Positions 1-11,367 of a stretch of DNA of 64,000 bases are shown here, piece after piece (position 1 is the stretch's first letter; each line of letters begins with the position of its first letter). This DNA comes from Macrosoma leucophasiata (Eukaryota; Arthropoda; Insecta; Lepidoptera; Hedylidae). The notes beneath the pieces were generated by a model, which was not told the DNA's origin, did no database searches, and saw only the letters and a program-made list of their open reading frames with translations. The stretch spans positions 23,968,001-24,032,000 of the forward strand of contig JAWQUS010000025.1 of the NCBI GenBank assembly GCA_036365455.1, written 5' to 3'. A program made the translations under genes and the position numbers.

Positions 1-902
1 AGGGTTTTTTTCTTTTTCTGCTAGTAAATAACAATGAAAGTTTGTTTTTATTTCTTTCTTCTCATCGTTATCGGTTTATAAAACATCAATTATTATTTAT
101 TTTCATTCTCAAAGACAGGAGTGTACGGCCAATTTATCAGTCCAGCTCCATGTGATTGTTAAAGTCTTTCAAAATCAAGATATCACAATGATAATGTTTA
201 TTAATGTTAAATATCAAATATTGTTTATCGTTAATTGTATTTCATTCTAAAATTACTCTTAAAGATTTTCATTTCGAAAGAACTGAACTATTTTTTTTTT
301 TTATATTTTCTCAGCGTTTTCTGTCAGTGAATTACATTTAAAGCCTCTTTTTATTTCCCTGGTTTCATAGTTATCAGTTTGTACCTAATTAAGAAATTAA
401 ACATTCCACTTATTACATAAGCAATTATTGTTCAGTTTCAATCTCATAGTCATTCTTAATTACATACACATTTTTAAATTTGTGAATTGTGTATATGTAT
501 AGGTACTTATCGTTGTAAACTATAGATAGTTTGTTTTACACGAGATGTATTTTATTTTATTATATTATTAGTACCCATATATATAGAAATACATATTTTA
601 TATCTCATGCACCCCCCATTGTCTTAGCGTCTTGTAGACACCTCCTCACCCCCCATTGTCTTAGCGTCTTGTAGACACCTTCTCACCCCCCAATGTCTTA
701 ATGTTTTGCACACCCCCCAATGTACTAGTGTATTGCAACTCCTTGCATGAGTAATTATAAATCTCAACTCCTTCTTAACCTCTATTCCATTCCACGGCAA
801 CAAATTGTAGGCATTACTGCCTACTGTATATATTTAAAACAATAATATAATAGTCGTGTAGTTCTTGTTGTTTAGACTTATATTTACATAATTTAAATTT
901 AT
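1..902. other. AT-rich DNA left of a primer binding site, no gene seen
   Basis: No open frame or recognisable coding motif is visible. If the primer binding site at 903-920 is real, this stretch would be the start of the internal region of an LTR retrotransposon read on the minus strand, with the rest outside the window. A C-rich minisatellite lies at 610-743. Near 793 the run CACGGCAACAAATTGTAGG resembles the sequence at the primer binding site, perhaps an old duplication. Confidence 0.5.
610..743. repeat. 37 bp minisatellite, about 3.5 units
   Basis: Units begin with CACCCCCCATTGTCTTAGCG at 610 and 647, then variants start at 684 and 711. The first three starts are exactly 37 bp apart; the fourth is shortened to 27 bp. 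Units 1 and 2 are almost identical and later ones diverge. The C-run is a G-run on the minus strand. Confidence 0.85.
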
Positions 903-920
903 ATCCTGGTCACGGCACCA
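903..920 (-). other. Candidate tRNA primer binding site of an LTR retrotransposon
   Basis: Read on the minus strand this is TGGTGCCGTGACCAGGAT, which begins with the TGG expected to pair with a tRNA CCA end and would pair with a tRNA 3' end reading ATCCTGGTCACGGCACCA, like an insect tRNA-His acceptor (recalled, not checked). Three bases separate it from ACA, the expected LTR end, so the geometry is standard. The internal region would run leftwards out of the window. No gag or pol frame is visible in the 900 bases available. Confidence 0.5.
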
Positions 921-1262
921 AATTGTAACGGAACCCACTCTCTCAAAAAGGGGACTCTTCAGATAAAGGATATTTTCGAAGTCAAATCTAAATCAACAAG
1001 AATATAATATTGGCCAAGTGATGTCTAAAGGGACCCTACAAGTTGTTAAATGGTAGAAACCTTAAGTTCTTTAATAGAGGTAAGAATAAAATTAGAAATG
1101 TGATAAGATTATTAAATAGAACCCCAAAGAGTAAATTACTGAATACACAATACAATATTGGAGGGGAAAGTTAAGGAGCCCCAAACCATCGCCCCTTAGT
1201 GTGAGTACCAAACCAGGAATCTGTACTCTCCAGACGAGCTTGGGGTATATTTGGTAGATTGA

Positions 1263-1929
1263 GCGTATAAATAACGCTTAAATAATTACCATACAATGAT
1301 GGTCACATTTATAATCAAACTGTTGTAAAACAACAGATATAAAGGCAAAGCCTCAAATTGTAGATGATGTATAAAGACAAAGTCTTAATAAGCTGACAAA
1401 GTCAGTAAGTTGTAGTAGACTGTTGTAAACAACAGATTATATGGCATAAGCCTCAAATTGCAGGTATCGTGTAAGACATAGTCTTAATAAGCTGACAAAG
1501 TCAGTATGTGGTAGTAGACTGTTGTAAACAACAGATAAAGTGGCATAAGCCCCAAATTGCAGGTACTTTGTGTAAAGACATAGTCTTAATAAACTGACAA
1601 AGTCAGCGGATCATATTTCAATGTTAATATAGGCCATAAACAGGCAATCAGGTAAAATATACTCATTTGAGTATTCCAATGATGAAGTTGATATGTATAT
1701 TATCATTCGTCACAGACACCGTTAGGCGCAGTAATTGTTGCAGTAGTAGATCATGATCATAATATGGCATAGCCATTAAGTTGTTATACCGTAAACATAG
1801 TTTACTCATTCTGACATAGTCAGTAAATAAATATTTCAGGCAATGTCCTGTAATTATGGTTTAACCATATATGAGTATTACCTCATTGTATATTGTCAGT
1901 ATCTGACATCGCAAATAAATGCAATATTG
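1263..1929. repeat. Dense array of short hairpins with A/T loops
   Basis: About 20 short inverted repeats follow each other. Examples are CTGTTGT-AAA-ACAACAG (1320), AGGC-AAA-GCCT (1343), AGAC-AAA-GTCT (1375), CTGAC-AAA-GTCAG (1393), GTAAAC-ATA-GTTTAC (1791), CTGAC-ATA-GTCAG (1811), ATGGTT-T-AACCAT (1855) and TGTCAG-TAT-CTGACA (1894). Part of the array, 1320-1606, is a roughly 100 bp unit repeated three times, each unit holding the same four hairpins in the same order. Loops are almost always AAA, ATA, TAT or ATAA. Function is unknown. Confidence 0.9.
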
Positions 1930-2039
1930 TAGTTTCCATAAGGTAGGTGCATAACACACAATAAATGTAGCGGTTCCATGACCGATCATCGCAACAAGGC
2001 GGATAATGATCTGTTGATCATATTATAATATTAAATATG

Positions 2040-2960
2040 TGTTGTGTTTGTTCTGAAGTAACACCTCTTCATCCAGATGGATATTATCTCCAACGTTAAT
2101 GGAATCGACCTATAAAGTAATGTATAAGTCAAAGCAAACCAGACCCAAGGTACACCACAGGTGAAATTACAGCACCACAAAATAACATTTGCTAGGGGCT
2201 CTGCCCATTATCGCAAGAACAGGTAGTGTGTAAATCACAGCGCACAGGTACTAGCAAGCCAGACAACGTCGATGAAGATAGGCCGACCCACAACTGCTGA
2301 TACCCACAGACTAGACCAAAGGTACACTAGGCGGAGACCGCGGAGACTACAAGACTACAAAAATAATATTTGCTAGGGCTCTGCCCATTATCGCAAGAAC
2401 AGGTAGTGAGTAGCTCCAGTATACAGGCCAGCTGTCAGTAAATATGTTTTAAATATTCCAAACTGAACGTCGAAAGTATATGAACAGAACATACAGAACA
2501 GTATAATGTATCAACAATACAGGTGTGATATTTATAGTGATTACCGGTATTGTGTTTATATAATGTTTATGAATTTATACATAAACCATGTATTCTGCAC
2601 ACTGCCTTTAGGCAAAACCTTATTAGGTTTCCAGATTCAAATGAGTTTTGTAGATCACTATAAGTAGCAGATTATTATAAAATATGTTTAGTGTTGGTTG
2701 TTCTGAAGTAGGTACTACTACGTCCAGATGATAGTAAAGAAGAGTGTAGGTGTGGAATCGACCCATAGTACCCAAGTTAATGGTGTAGGCCGACCCACAT
2801 AAGTTGCTAGCGCACTAGACCAAGATACACCCCAGGGAGTATACATCACCACAGTGTTTTTCAGGCTTGGCCCTACTTGTTTTTTATGTGATAAGTAACT
2901 CCAGTGCACTGGCGTAGCCGCGGGACAACGTTGAGTGTCTTTCAGTCCTGGACGTCAGAA
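2040..2960. repeat. Diverged internal duplications in the hairpin-rich block
   Basis: The run TGTTCTGAAGTA occurs near 2050 and 2700, each followed by TCCAGATG and a GGAATCGACC motif. Two copies of a segment containing TTTGCTAGGG and CTCTGCCCATTATCGCAAG lie near 2187 and 2369. A GGCCGACCCACA segment appears near 2281 and 2789. The order suggests old duplication of several hundred bp. Hairpins TGCC-TTTA-GGCA (2603-2614) and AAACCT-TATT-AGGTTT (2615-2630) sit end to end. Confidence 0.7.
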
Positions 2961-3059
2961 GTGATGTATGTAGCGAAGGAACGAGTACAACGCCCCAACA
3001 AACCAGGTGTGTAATGCGTGTATTGTGTTAATAATGATAATGGTAAGTTCATTATAATC

Positions 3060-4900
3060 CAGAGTCAATTATCGATAATATCGTTGTAGATATCATTATT
3101 CAATAATGACAACTAAAACGTCCATACTTATTCGCAGCCAATAATTAGTAAATGTTTATAGACCAAAGTCAGTATATGATAAAACATCGGTATAAATTAA
3201 CTAACAATGTCTATAGGCTAGATGAATTCTCATTACCTACTCGCAGTAACAAAGTATGTATATAAACAAACACCAAAATGTTCAAATTGATTTAAATAAT
3301 GTATGTTGAACATTGATGCGGTAATATTTCATTAAAGTATTAATTAATCTCAGCTTCATTGTCAATAAAATAATATTCATCTTATATGAATGCAATACAG
3401 CACTAACTGTGTAGTATTAATATAATCTACACGTTCCTTATTGTTATATGATCAATAACTCCAGCTATGCAACAACCACCTTGCTTTGCGATGCTATTTA
3501 TCAGATTATAATAATACACATAAGGAATATGTCAATTAAGACAAAACTATTTAAAATAATATAATTACTCCAAGCTTATGGGAAAATAGAAATTAAAAAC
3601 CAATCGGTTAAGTATGTACCTACCTAAAATGACTAACAAACATAGCGTGGGAACACTAAAGTAATAAAGGAGAATTTTATTACTTTTCAAACTAAAGACG
3701 ATGACCAGATGTTTGGACTACCGCCTTTGTAGTGCGAAACCCATAATCGTTAAAAATAATAAGCCTAACATTACACAATGGGTTCCTATTGTTTAACTCG
3801 AAAGTTAAAGCCATTTAGTTGCGCGAAATACACCAATGGACCACGTGTTGAACTGTTCATGTTGAAGACAATAGATAATCCATTGTTTTTATTTAAGGTT
3901 ATTTTGTCCAGTTCTCTTTTATGGTCGACACATTTGCTAGCCATGCCTACCCCTAAACACTTGAGACAATATGCGTGGGAATTCTAGAGAGTTCCAAATA
4001 TCTTTCTCACACTCGACCTCTTGAAGATTGTAAATTAACAAATGTGTCAAGTGTAGAACCAAACCGCAATAAACTTGTCAATCTATGTACCCTAGCATAA
4101 ATCACATCTAATAATGACCCATATGTGTTTTTGTATTTATGTAATATCCTAACTTTCACGTAGTAATTAACGAGAGAGAGATATGGCGCCAAATGTGTTA
4201 TGTATGTATATAAATGTATTTATTAATTAGATTATTAAACCGCCTAATTAAACCTATTGCAATACGAAACGTAAGGTTTTACTTAATAAAATACGTATCG
4301 ATCATTATTATACAAACGCCTACCTTAATACATAACGACAATAGAAATACACACATGCACAAGTAATTAGCATTTAACGATACACATTTGAAAATGAAGG
4401 TTAGCCTAACCCATACCTTGATATACATTATTTGAAGATGCTGGAAAGGAATTTGATTAGTCCCTATTTAATTACTACATTACAGGTTCCATGTGCATCC
4501 AAACATATATTCTCATTGTTTAGTACTTTTGATAATTTTATTATTGGTCCAGGAAATTGAATCCTGCATCACCAATACCTTTACTCACAAACAACTAGGT
4601 AAACTATCCTGATGAAATAACGTCCACTGACCATTTACTTATGTACGAACATCGAAGTTCGTTTAGCTGTAATCCTTTACATACATATAAAGTACTCCTC
4701 ATTAGCACTAATATTAACTGAATCGAACAGTTAACTCCAGTATAAATATAATTGTACATTCTTGAAATTATATACATAGAGTATGACTTTTACTAGATAA
4801 TTATTAAATTATCTACTACTCTGTCGAAATCTACATACACCTATTTATTTGACAATTTACCAATATTATTACTAATGTAACTGAATCGAACAGTTTTCTT
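3060..4900. repeat. Hairpin-rich AT sequence, second part
   Basis: Further inverted repeats include ATTATCGATAAT (3068-3079), TCATTATT-C-AATAATGA (3093-3109), AAAGTAATAAA pairing across six bases near 3659-3686, ACGAAC-ATCGAA-GTTCGT (4645-4662), TTAACTG-AATCGAA-CAGTTAA (4714-4734), TAGATAATT-ATTA-AATTATCTA (4794-4815), and AACTG-AATCGAA-CAGTT again at 4879-4895. The last repeats a roughly 165 bp segment starting near 4716. The 69-codon frame at 3778 has no recognisable motif and is not called. Confidence 0.75.
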
Positions 4901-5489
4901 AGTAAGTATTAATTACGCATTCCTGAACTTACATTCATAGAGTATGATTTTCCTTAGATGTATTGTATATAATATTTTTATTAATTTGTCATTTTTAATA
5001 TTATTACAAATACACTGATTCGATAATAACATTCTAATTGAGCAGGGAATTGAACCCATAGTAAATAGTAATACCTTAAATCACACATTGTAAATATTTA
5101 ATGACCAGTAAAAGATCATTTTGACTGACAATATTTTATCAATCTGTGAACTCCTAGATTTGTAACCCCATGAAAGTAATAATTTCACCTTCATTAAATG
5201 ATAAATAATAATAATCATCATCATAATCATTTCAGCTGAAAGACGTCAGTGTTAGACACATTCTAAATAAATAATTCTCCACTTCTTAATTACGCTATTC
5301 ACTAATTATAATTATTAGGCAACCATCAATTATGTGAACTACTTTAAATAATTAAATAGTGATTGAAAACCGAAATAATATGTAGGTATTTCAGATTATC
5401 AATTCAAATATCAAAAGATCATCATCAAACATTATAATAATATATATTATTTAGACTTAAAGAGTATGTAGTGCCAAATATCTCAAGTC

Positions 5490-5885
5490 TTAGTTTCTGT
5501 CTGTAGTATGATGCTATTGAAACATAATTACCTGCCTTTTTATACTAACGTTATTAAACAATTATTATTTCTCTGTAGTGTAACGCTATTGAGTCACTAT
5601 TATTTACCTATAGTTTATTCAGTTTGTCTGTAATACAATTTTAACAGAGAATATTATTATCTACCTATAATACAATGCTGTTGAAACAGTATCATCTGCC
5701 TTCAACCTAATAGTATCAATATTCTACTATCTGCCTGTAGTGTAATGCTATCAAAATATATTCTCCTGTAATCTAACATTATAACAACACTAATACATGA
5801 CTATAATTTAACGTCTATCTGCCTGTAGTGTAGCACCATAAAAACACTAATATCCACCTATAATTTAATATATTCAGAACACTGT
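5490..5885. repeat. Degenerate 50-70 bp quasi-tandem repeat
   Basis: The phrase CTGCCTGTAGTGTAATGCTA and variants recur near 5500, 5570, 5630, 5665, 5735 and 5820, each followed by an AAACA or similar run and a TATTAT run. Unit length varies, so this is a decayed minisatellite inside the hairpin-rich block. Confidence 0.6.
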
Positions 5886-6533
5886 AATGAATACAGAAAA
5901 TAATCTAAATTCAGACAAATTATTGAATATTAACTCACGGTTAGTCGACGGCTCCCCGCTCTGCTGGTTGGTGATAATGCGCCTACGCATTACGTGGTGA
6001 AGATAACTCGATCGCTAATTTATACCTATTTATTTCTATACACAAATACCTATTCTAATAATTAAATTCCTGAAGATTCCTAACTTAAAATAATAGTAAT
6101 CTACGATACGTTTCAATTAAGAATGTTTTATACTGTGTGTAATTGTGACTAAAACTGGTACAACGTATTATAATGCCTACTTCTCCTTTTCCTAAACTGA
6201 AAATATAATTTTCTAGTAAAAGACCTCTGGTTTCCCTATTGCATTTATACTACCTATGAATTCCTATCAGGTTTTGTTTAATTTAAATAAATGAATCTAC
6301 TTTCTGTTCGCAAAACTAAATAAAGCTAATTTATATTGTAAAATTATATGAAGTACTTCATTTTGTATAACCACATCCTAAAAATCTCTCAATAAAAGAA
6401 TAACCAGATAAGTAAATAAACATAAAATAGGTAACCCTCAGTGAATTTGGTATAAAGTTATCGTTATTAACTAATGAGTTAAAATATTATATGAAATTAG
6501 TGTAACCTATTTTATATTTAAAATAAAAATCAC

Positions 6534-6640
6534 TCACCAAACGCCCCGCTACCACTACCTACTTCGCACCCACCCGTCCTCATCGTCGCCCCTGGCTCTC
6601 TAACTCTAACTGTCACTTCTCCCGTCAACATCCCCTTATA
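6534..6640 (-). promoter_or_regulatory. Candidate minus-strand core promoter and splice donor
   Basis: On the minus strand TATAAGG spans 6640-6634. About 30 bases downstream lies ACAGTT (6613-6608), a fair match to an arthropod initiator. The next 70 bases are GC-rich, in contrast to the AT-rich surroundings. TTGGTGAGTG at 6540-6531 is then a good splice donor, and a second donor, AACCGTGAGTTA, lies near 5938. No acceptor or coding exon is convincing. It could be the U3 promoter of the putative LTR or a noncoding host transcript. Confidence 0.3.
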
Positions 6641-7149
6641 TCGATCCTTTTTTCTGAATTTGGGATACGGTGGGGATGTGGGCTATGCTCGCACGTTTCA
6701 TAAGCGTCCTATGGTTCTCAAACATACCTTACCAATCGTGTATCTCAACTATTTAGTTATGATACCTATAAACATAGGTATATATTCATATAGTTATATG
6801 CAAAAAAAAATATCTATCGTGCTTTGATTAAATTCTATGTGACGGCATATGGATGTCGTTACAGTCCGGCGGACTGAATCCGGTCGTGTGTTACTACAAT
6901 TAGGCTGGGTCATATCAGCTGTCTTGGATTTGATGTTTTATTGATTCCGTTTTGGGTAATATCATAAGTAAAACTTACTCGCGTGTATTCAGTTATCATA
7001 TAACTAACAACTTACACGATGAAACAACAAAAAACAATGAAGAAACAGACTCACTATTAGTTATCCGGATAAACACTTTTTTTTTCACACATTACATTCA
7101 AGTACATATAGCTGTCGCAATAGCATCATACGGGTCCAATTTGTTTTTG

Positions 7150-7432
7150 TTTTTTTTTTATTTAATATAAGTGGCAAACGAGCATGCAGTTCACATTGAT
7201 GTTAAGTGATGACTGCAGCCTATAGACACCTACACAAAGACCAAATGCTGATGTGTTACCACATCTGAGGCCTAAGGTGTTATGCCTCTGTGTCAGAAAT
7301 TACAGGGCCGTACATTACCACCTGACCGGAACACGATAGTGCTGAACACTATCATTTAGCGGCAAGTACACATACAAGTATTAGGTAATGCGGTGGTGCC
7401 TACGCCCGCGAGCTGGAGCTCTACTACCAGTA
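7150..7432 (-). mobile_element. SINE-A copy, near full length
   Basis: In plus orientation it runs from a T-run through GGCAAACGAGCATGCAGTTC to CTACTACCAGTA, so the sense strand is minus with a poly(A) tail at 7150. This is the reference layout of the family: head ACTGGTGGTAGAGCTCC, middle CAGCACTATCGTGTTCCGG, tail GCATGCTTGTTTGCCACTTC then ATAAAAA. It resembles a ubiquitous lepidopteran interspersed repeat. I see no clear pol III box, so the head type is unknown. Confidence 0.85.
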
Positions 7433-7544
7433 AAAAAATATTAAAAATATTTTACTATCCAACCTTTACACATTATCCAAAATGCCATAATGTTTGGAAT
7501 AAATCATAATCATAATATCATATAACCTAATCATAATTTGTTCA

Positions 7545-7787
7545 AATGATAAGAGCCCTTCGAGGTTTGGGCCCTTTGGCTCCAACTAACAACAGTGGCG
7601 TGCAGGACACGAGCACGCCAGCCACCTCGAGACCTTTCTCCATTCGGACAGACCCTAGTCCGACGTCCAGAGGTCCCTGCCCAGATCACTCAAACATCAG
7701 GCGTCCTAAGACGCCCGGGTGGAGCTGAGTTCGGGCATAACTTTGTCCAGAAGTGGACCCTTTTGGCTGTAATGATGATGATTCAAG
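7545..7787 (+). mobile_element. 5'-truncated LINE tail with (ATG)n end
   Basis: A GC-rich block ending in GGCTGTAATGATGATGATT is embedded in AT-rich DNA. Such endings, a GC-rich 3' region followed by a short ATG microsatellite, are typical of RTE-like or related non-LTR tails in Lepidoptera. The overlapping 60-69 codon frames have no domain I recognise. Family assignment is from memory only. Confidence 0.45.
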
Positions 7788-7799
7788 TCTATTCGATAT

Positions 7800-8960
7800 T
7801 ATGACGTAAAAAAATATATGTAAAAACAATTATGCATAACAACATTCCAATCTTTTGAACATTATAATTACTAAAGCTTATAGCAAACGTGTAATGGATA
7901 AGAATTTTACTATTTTACTAGTATGTACGGACTATTTTACTAGTATGTATTGTTAAGGGACTCCCATCATAAGTATACAATATCTAAACACATTTCAAAA
8001 GCTTTAACAAAAGAAGCCACTTTTAAAAGACTTATCAAGTCAATGTATTGTATGATTTAATTAAAATAGTTTTTGATCCTTACATACAATTTCTAGCTCA
8101 AAAGAGAGAGTCAATTTAGTATAAGTTGGTCTTTCAATAAAAACTTTTGTTGTATATTGAATAAAATGTCATTGATAGATTCAACAAAGTGATATCGCTG
8201 TGTGTAAGTGGAAAGATAAAATCTGGTGGCACGGCAGTGCTCCCGCCAATACGAGCCAAGCGATGCGCAAGGGCCTTTTCTCGAAACTTTTCGTCGTATT
8301 TTTTAACCCTCGTAACTTTGATCATTATTTCTTGTGAATTTTGTTGGCCACATGCATTACATAAAAAAAAAATTAAACCGTTTAAAAAAATATATATGTT
8401 TTATTTCAAATTGGTTGACAAGGATACTTTTGCATTGTCAGGTTACAAAATACATACTTCATTATGTACTCGTATAAAATTAATAAAATTCAACCTTAAC
8501 CTTCAGATAACTTATCAAATTTTCCAAATCCTTCACAGAAGTGAAACTAAAATTTGTTCAGTGAATTAAATACTAGCAGTCAACCATAACAACTTTTACC
8601 TATCGCATACAATATTCATTCATAATATTACGATAATGGTGTGACACCATTATGCGGGAGCTGAATATAAAAATATCGGCTTCGCAAGTACAAAATAAAT
8701 CGTTTATAAGGCGAAATTTTTTTGAGGAAAATCATAACTAATGACCCACGAGTGAGGCTCAAGGATCTTCTAGAGCTTTTGAGAAAAAAAAAAAAATTGA
8801 GAGTGTCGGGTAATTAATTATTCGAATGAAGTGAAACAGAACGTTATTCCTAAAATATGATTTTTAAGAGAGATTTCCTGTTACGTTAAAAAATATATTC
8901 AATTTCTTTTCAATTAGTTTTTTCTCTATATCATAAGTTTATTCTGAAAGGGCTCCAGTG
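7800..8960. other. Unassigned stretch, probably old repeat
   Basis: No gene is supported. The segment near 8210-8320, with GGCACGGCAGTGCTCCCGCC, and the segment to 8900 have the look of an interspersed repeat, but there is no second copy in this window. The 126-codon frame at 8189 is rich in lysine, leucine and phenylalanine from AT-rich DNA and shows no motif. Confidence 0.4.
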
Positions 8961-8964
8961 GTTC

Positions 8965-9175
8965 CATAGTCCTATAGTGGAGGAAAATTCTTCCGCTAGT
9001 TCAATCAGTCAACCGAACAATGGCGGTCAAACCATCCCATTAGTAAATATAATAACGCGGGATAGACAGCAGCGTCTCACTATAAAACTACCACCACTGC
9101 AATCGCCAATCTGCCTGCAAAGCGTGGTGATTGTGGTATTCTCCCCTCGTGGCACACAACACTGTCTTTGTGGAA
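8965..9175 (+). repeat. Dispersed repeat, GCGTGGTGATTGTGG family
   Basis: Contains CAATGGCGGTCAAACC, a stretch with CAGCGTCTCAC, CACTGCAATCGCCAATCTGC and AAAGCGTGGTGATTGTGG. Related copies lie at 24790-24905 (minus), 34484-34620 and 63128-63375. The nominal 102-codon frame is not conserved between copies, so it is not called coding. Confidence 0.65.
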
Positions 9176-9298
9176 GTCTGAATAATAAGCGAATTGGTAT
9201 GGCAAAACGGATCTTACAACGTAGCGAGACCTGCTTTTTTACAAGTAATGTTTTTTATGGCATCATACCTACAGTTAGTCGTTAAGTTTTATATTATT

Positions 9299-9475
9299 AC
9301 TAGCTGTTGCCCGTGGCTTCGGCCGCGTTGAAAGTTTTCCTGGATTTTCTTTGCTATAAACCTCACGGAGCCCGAGATCTTTCCAACGAATGCAAAACCG
9401 TGGAAATCAGTTCAAGAGTTCTGGAGTCATAGCGTCAGGAAGGAAAACCCGACTTATTTTTATATTATAGACTAG
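9299..9475 (-). mobile_element. CTAG-ended Helitron-like element
   Basis: In plus orientation it starts ACTAGCTGTTGCCCGTGGCT, with the CTAG end and GC-rich hairpin first, so the element reads on the minus strand. Lepidopteran Lep1-type nonautonomous Helitrons end with a GC-rich hairpin then CTAG before a T. It stops at the next ACTAG, at 9474. The Helitron label is inference from termini. Confidence 0.5.
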
Positions 9476-9890
9476 CTGTGCCTGCGACTTCGTCCACGTG
9501 AGAAAAAATATGATTGTTCGGTATCTACCCAGACGAAGTCGTCGGCGCAGCTAGTATAAAAGTAGCCTAAGTTACTCCGCAGATTACCTGCATCAGCTAC
9601 CTACCCGTGGAAGTCCCGTCAAAGTCGGATACACTCCAATTCTACTTATTTGTATCTAGGTATGTATAAATGTATGTATGGAGATAAAAGTTCCGTCAAA
9701 ATCGGTGCAGCCGTTCCCAAGATTAGCCCCGCCAAACAGAGAGACAGACAGACAAAAATTGTAAAAAATGTTGTTTTGGTATATATGTACCGTGTATACA
9801 TACATATGCATTTAGTAAAAAGCCGTTTTTTAATATTACAAACAGACACTCCAATTTTATTTATTTGTATAGATTTATTATGGAATGTAA
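9474..9890 (-). mobile_element. CTAG-ended Helitron-like element with nested terminus
   Basis: Starts ACTAGCTGTGCCTGCGACTT and about 70 bp on has the inverted match GACGAAGTCGTCGGCGCAGC followed by TAG, so two terminal segments face each other. The body (AAAATCGGTGCAGCCGTTCC, a GACAGACAGACA run, GCATTTAGTAAAAAGCCG) matches, inverted, the two copies at 22915-23500. Confidence 0.55.
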
Positions 9891-10029
9891 TATACAACAA
9901 AAGATCTATAAATTCTGTGAAAATTTTAAGCGTCTACTTGCTACCGTTATTATCAAGCAAAAAATATACGAAAAAAACACACGTTTATTGTATGCCCCCT
10001 TGGACCCCTTAACATTTTCATTTTCTTAT

Positions 10030-10128
10030 TTTTAGTAATTAATTTTGTTTTTATAGCGGTAACAGAAATACATAATTTATGAAAATGTTAGCTTTCTAGC
10101 AATCACTATTTATGAGATACAGCCTAGT

Positions 10129-10159
<31 letters not shown>

Positions 10160-10680
10160 AGACAGCGGAGGATTAGTAATCCGTAGGGTCCGTTTTTACC
10201 TTTTAGGTACGAAACCCCCTAAAAGATAGAACTAAGATCCATAATAGTTTAAAAATATTCGATAGGTATGATTTTTTAAATTGACATAACTTTTTTATAT
10301 CTGAACCGATTCACATGAAACAAACACTAAATGTTAAGTGAAACTGACCACAATATATTAATGAAAACCGTAAATCGAATAACTTTTCTGAAATTAGGGT
10401 GCATAAACACACAGACAAACAGACATTTTTCGGGGTAAAAAGTACTCAGTGTTGTGCGCCAAAAGTTAAAGTATAATCATACCAAGTTTCATTGTAATCG
10501 GAACGGTAGTTTTTATGTGATGCTTGAACAAACAGACAGACAGACAGACAATTTTTTTCTAAGCACATATCATCATGTGTTCAGTATCGATCTAGTAACA
10601 TCCCTTGGTATTTATTTTTTCAATATTTATAATGTACAGAATTCACACTTCTACAGTTTTATTATAAGTATAGATGTCGA
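10030..10680 (-). repeat. Decayed Helitron-like or MITE fragments with GACAGACA runs
   Basis: Two fragments are visible. Near 10120-10190 a GACGGACGGACAGACAGACA run precedes a GGGTCCGTTTTTACC motif seen at the ends of GGTTCCGTA elements. Near 10245-10675 body sequence with CAAACAGACA and a terminal TTATAAGTATAGATG resembles CTAG-ended elements. Boundaries are unclear. Confidence 0.4.
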
Positions 10681-11367
10681 ATTGATCACATTTTTGCCTA
10701 TTTAAAGAAAAATAGTAATCTCCCATTCTTGGCATTCCAAACGCAACTAGTCATTGTGATCGGACAGGGAAAAGTTGGAATTATAAAAATTTCATTCGCT
10801 AAAAACCGCTTAGTCGGCCCGAATGAGGTCGAGGCAATAAAGTGCGTAAGCCAGGGTTGGCAACGATAGATGAAATTTATTAGCAATAGATTTATCAGTT
10901 CTGTTGTCAACATATTTTAGTTTTTATCTGTGTTTTCTCGGTTTGCTTTTTGTTTTACGGTTCTGTTGTTTTGTTTTTCGGGACATCTGGATCGAACAAA
11001 TATGTGCGAATTGGTTCGATTTATTTGGAATAATAAACGATCGCATTGGGACGATTATCGTATAATAAATTTGTTTTCCTTTTTTTGGTACAGCAAATGG
11101 TTGTGCCGGATCATGTAACATAATAATATAACGCTTCCATCGATTAATGACTGATTGACTATTTGAATGTCTGAAGCATGCCTGATTGACTGACGGAGAA
11201 CGCACGACTAAAACTATTGAAGCCAAAATGTACTGGTTTCCTTGCAAATGTAGATAAATACAAAGAGATGATTTTCCAAAACTCTTAACGCAACGAAAAT
11301 TATGCACGTACAAAGACACGGGCAAAGGTAATATTATAAAGATATCATTTGAATTTAATATGTTTAC

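Larger units (their letters stand above)
924..6863 (-). mobile_element. Possible very long LTR, hairpin-rich
   Basis: The block starts TGTAACGG beside the primer binding site and its far edge is CGTTACA at 6857-6863, giving a short terminal inverted repeat TGTAACG/CGTTACA of the kind seen at LTR ends. Inside there is no coding frame. Composition is AT-rich throughout, with dozens of short hairpins, diverged internal duplications (2040-2420 versus 2700-2880) and quasi-tandem repeats. A minus-strand TATA-like TATAAGG at 6640-6634 lies about 220 bp inside the far edge, as a U3 promoter would. A 5.9 kb LTR is exceptional, so the right boundary is weak; the true LTR may be shorter and interrupted by other repeats. 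Confidence 0.3.

Noticed and set aside
610..743. Polypurine tract of an LTR retrotransposon on the minus strand
   Set aside because: The G-runs belong to a minisatellite and lie on the wrong side of the primer site for a tract next to a 3' LTR.
4175..4192. Second primer binding site (TGGCGCC on minus strand)
   Set aside because: Only about seven bases fit; the rest, GAGAGAGATA, does not look like a tRNA end.
8189..8569. 126-codon frame on plus strand
   Set aside because: AT-driven composition, no motif, overlaps a minus frame and repeat-like DNA.
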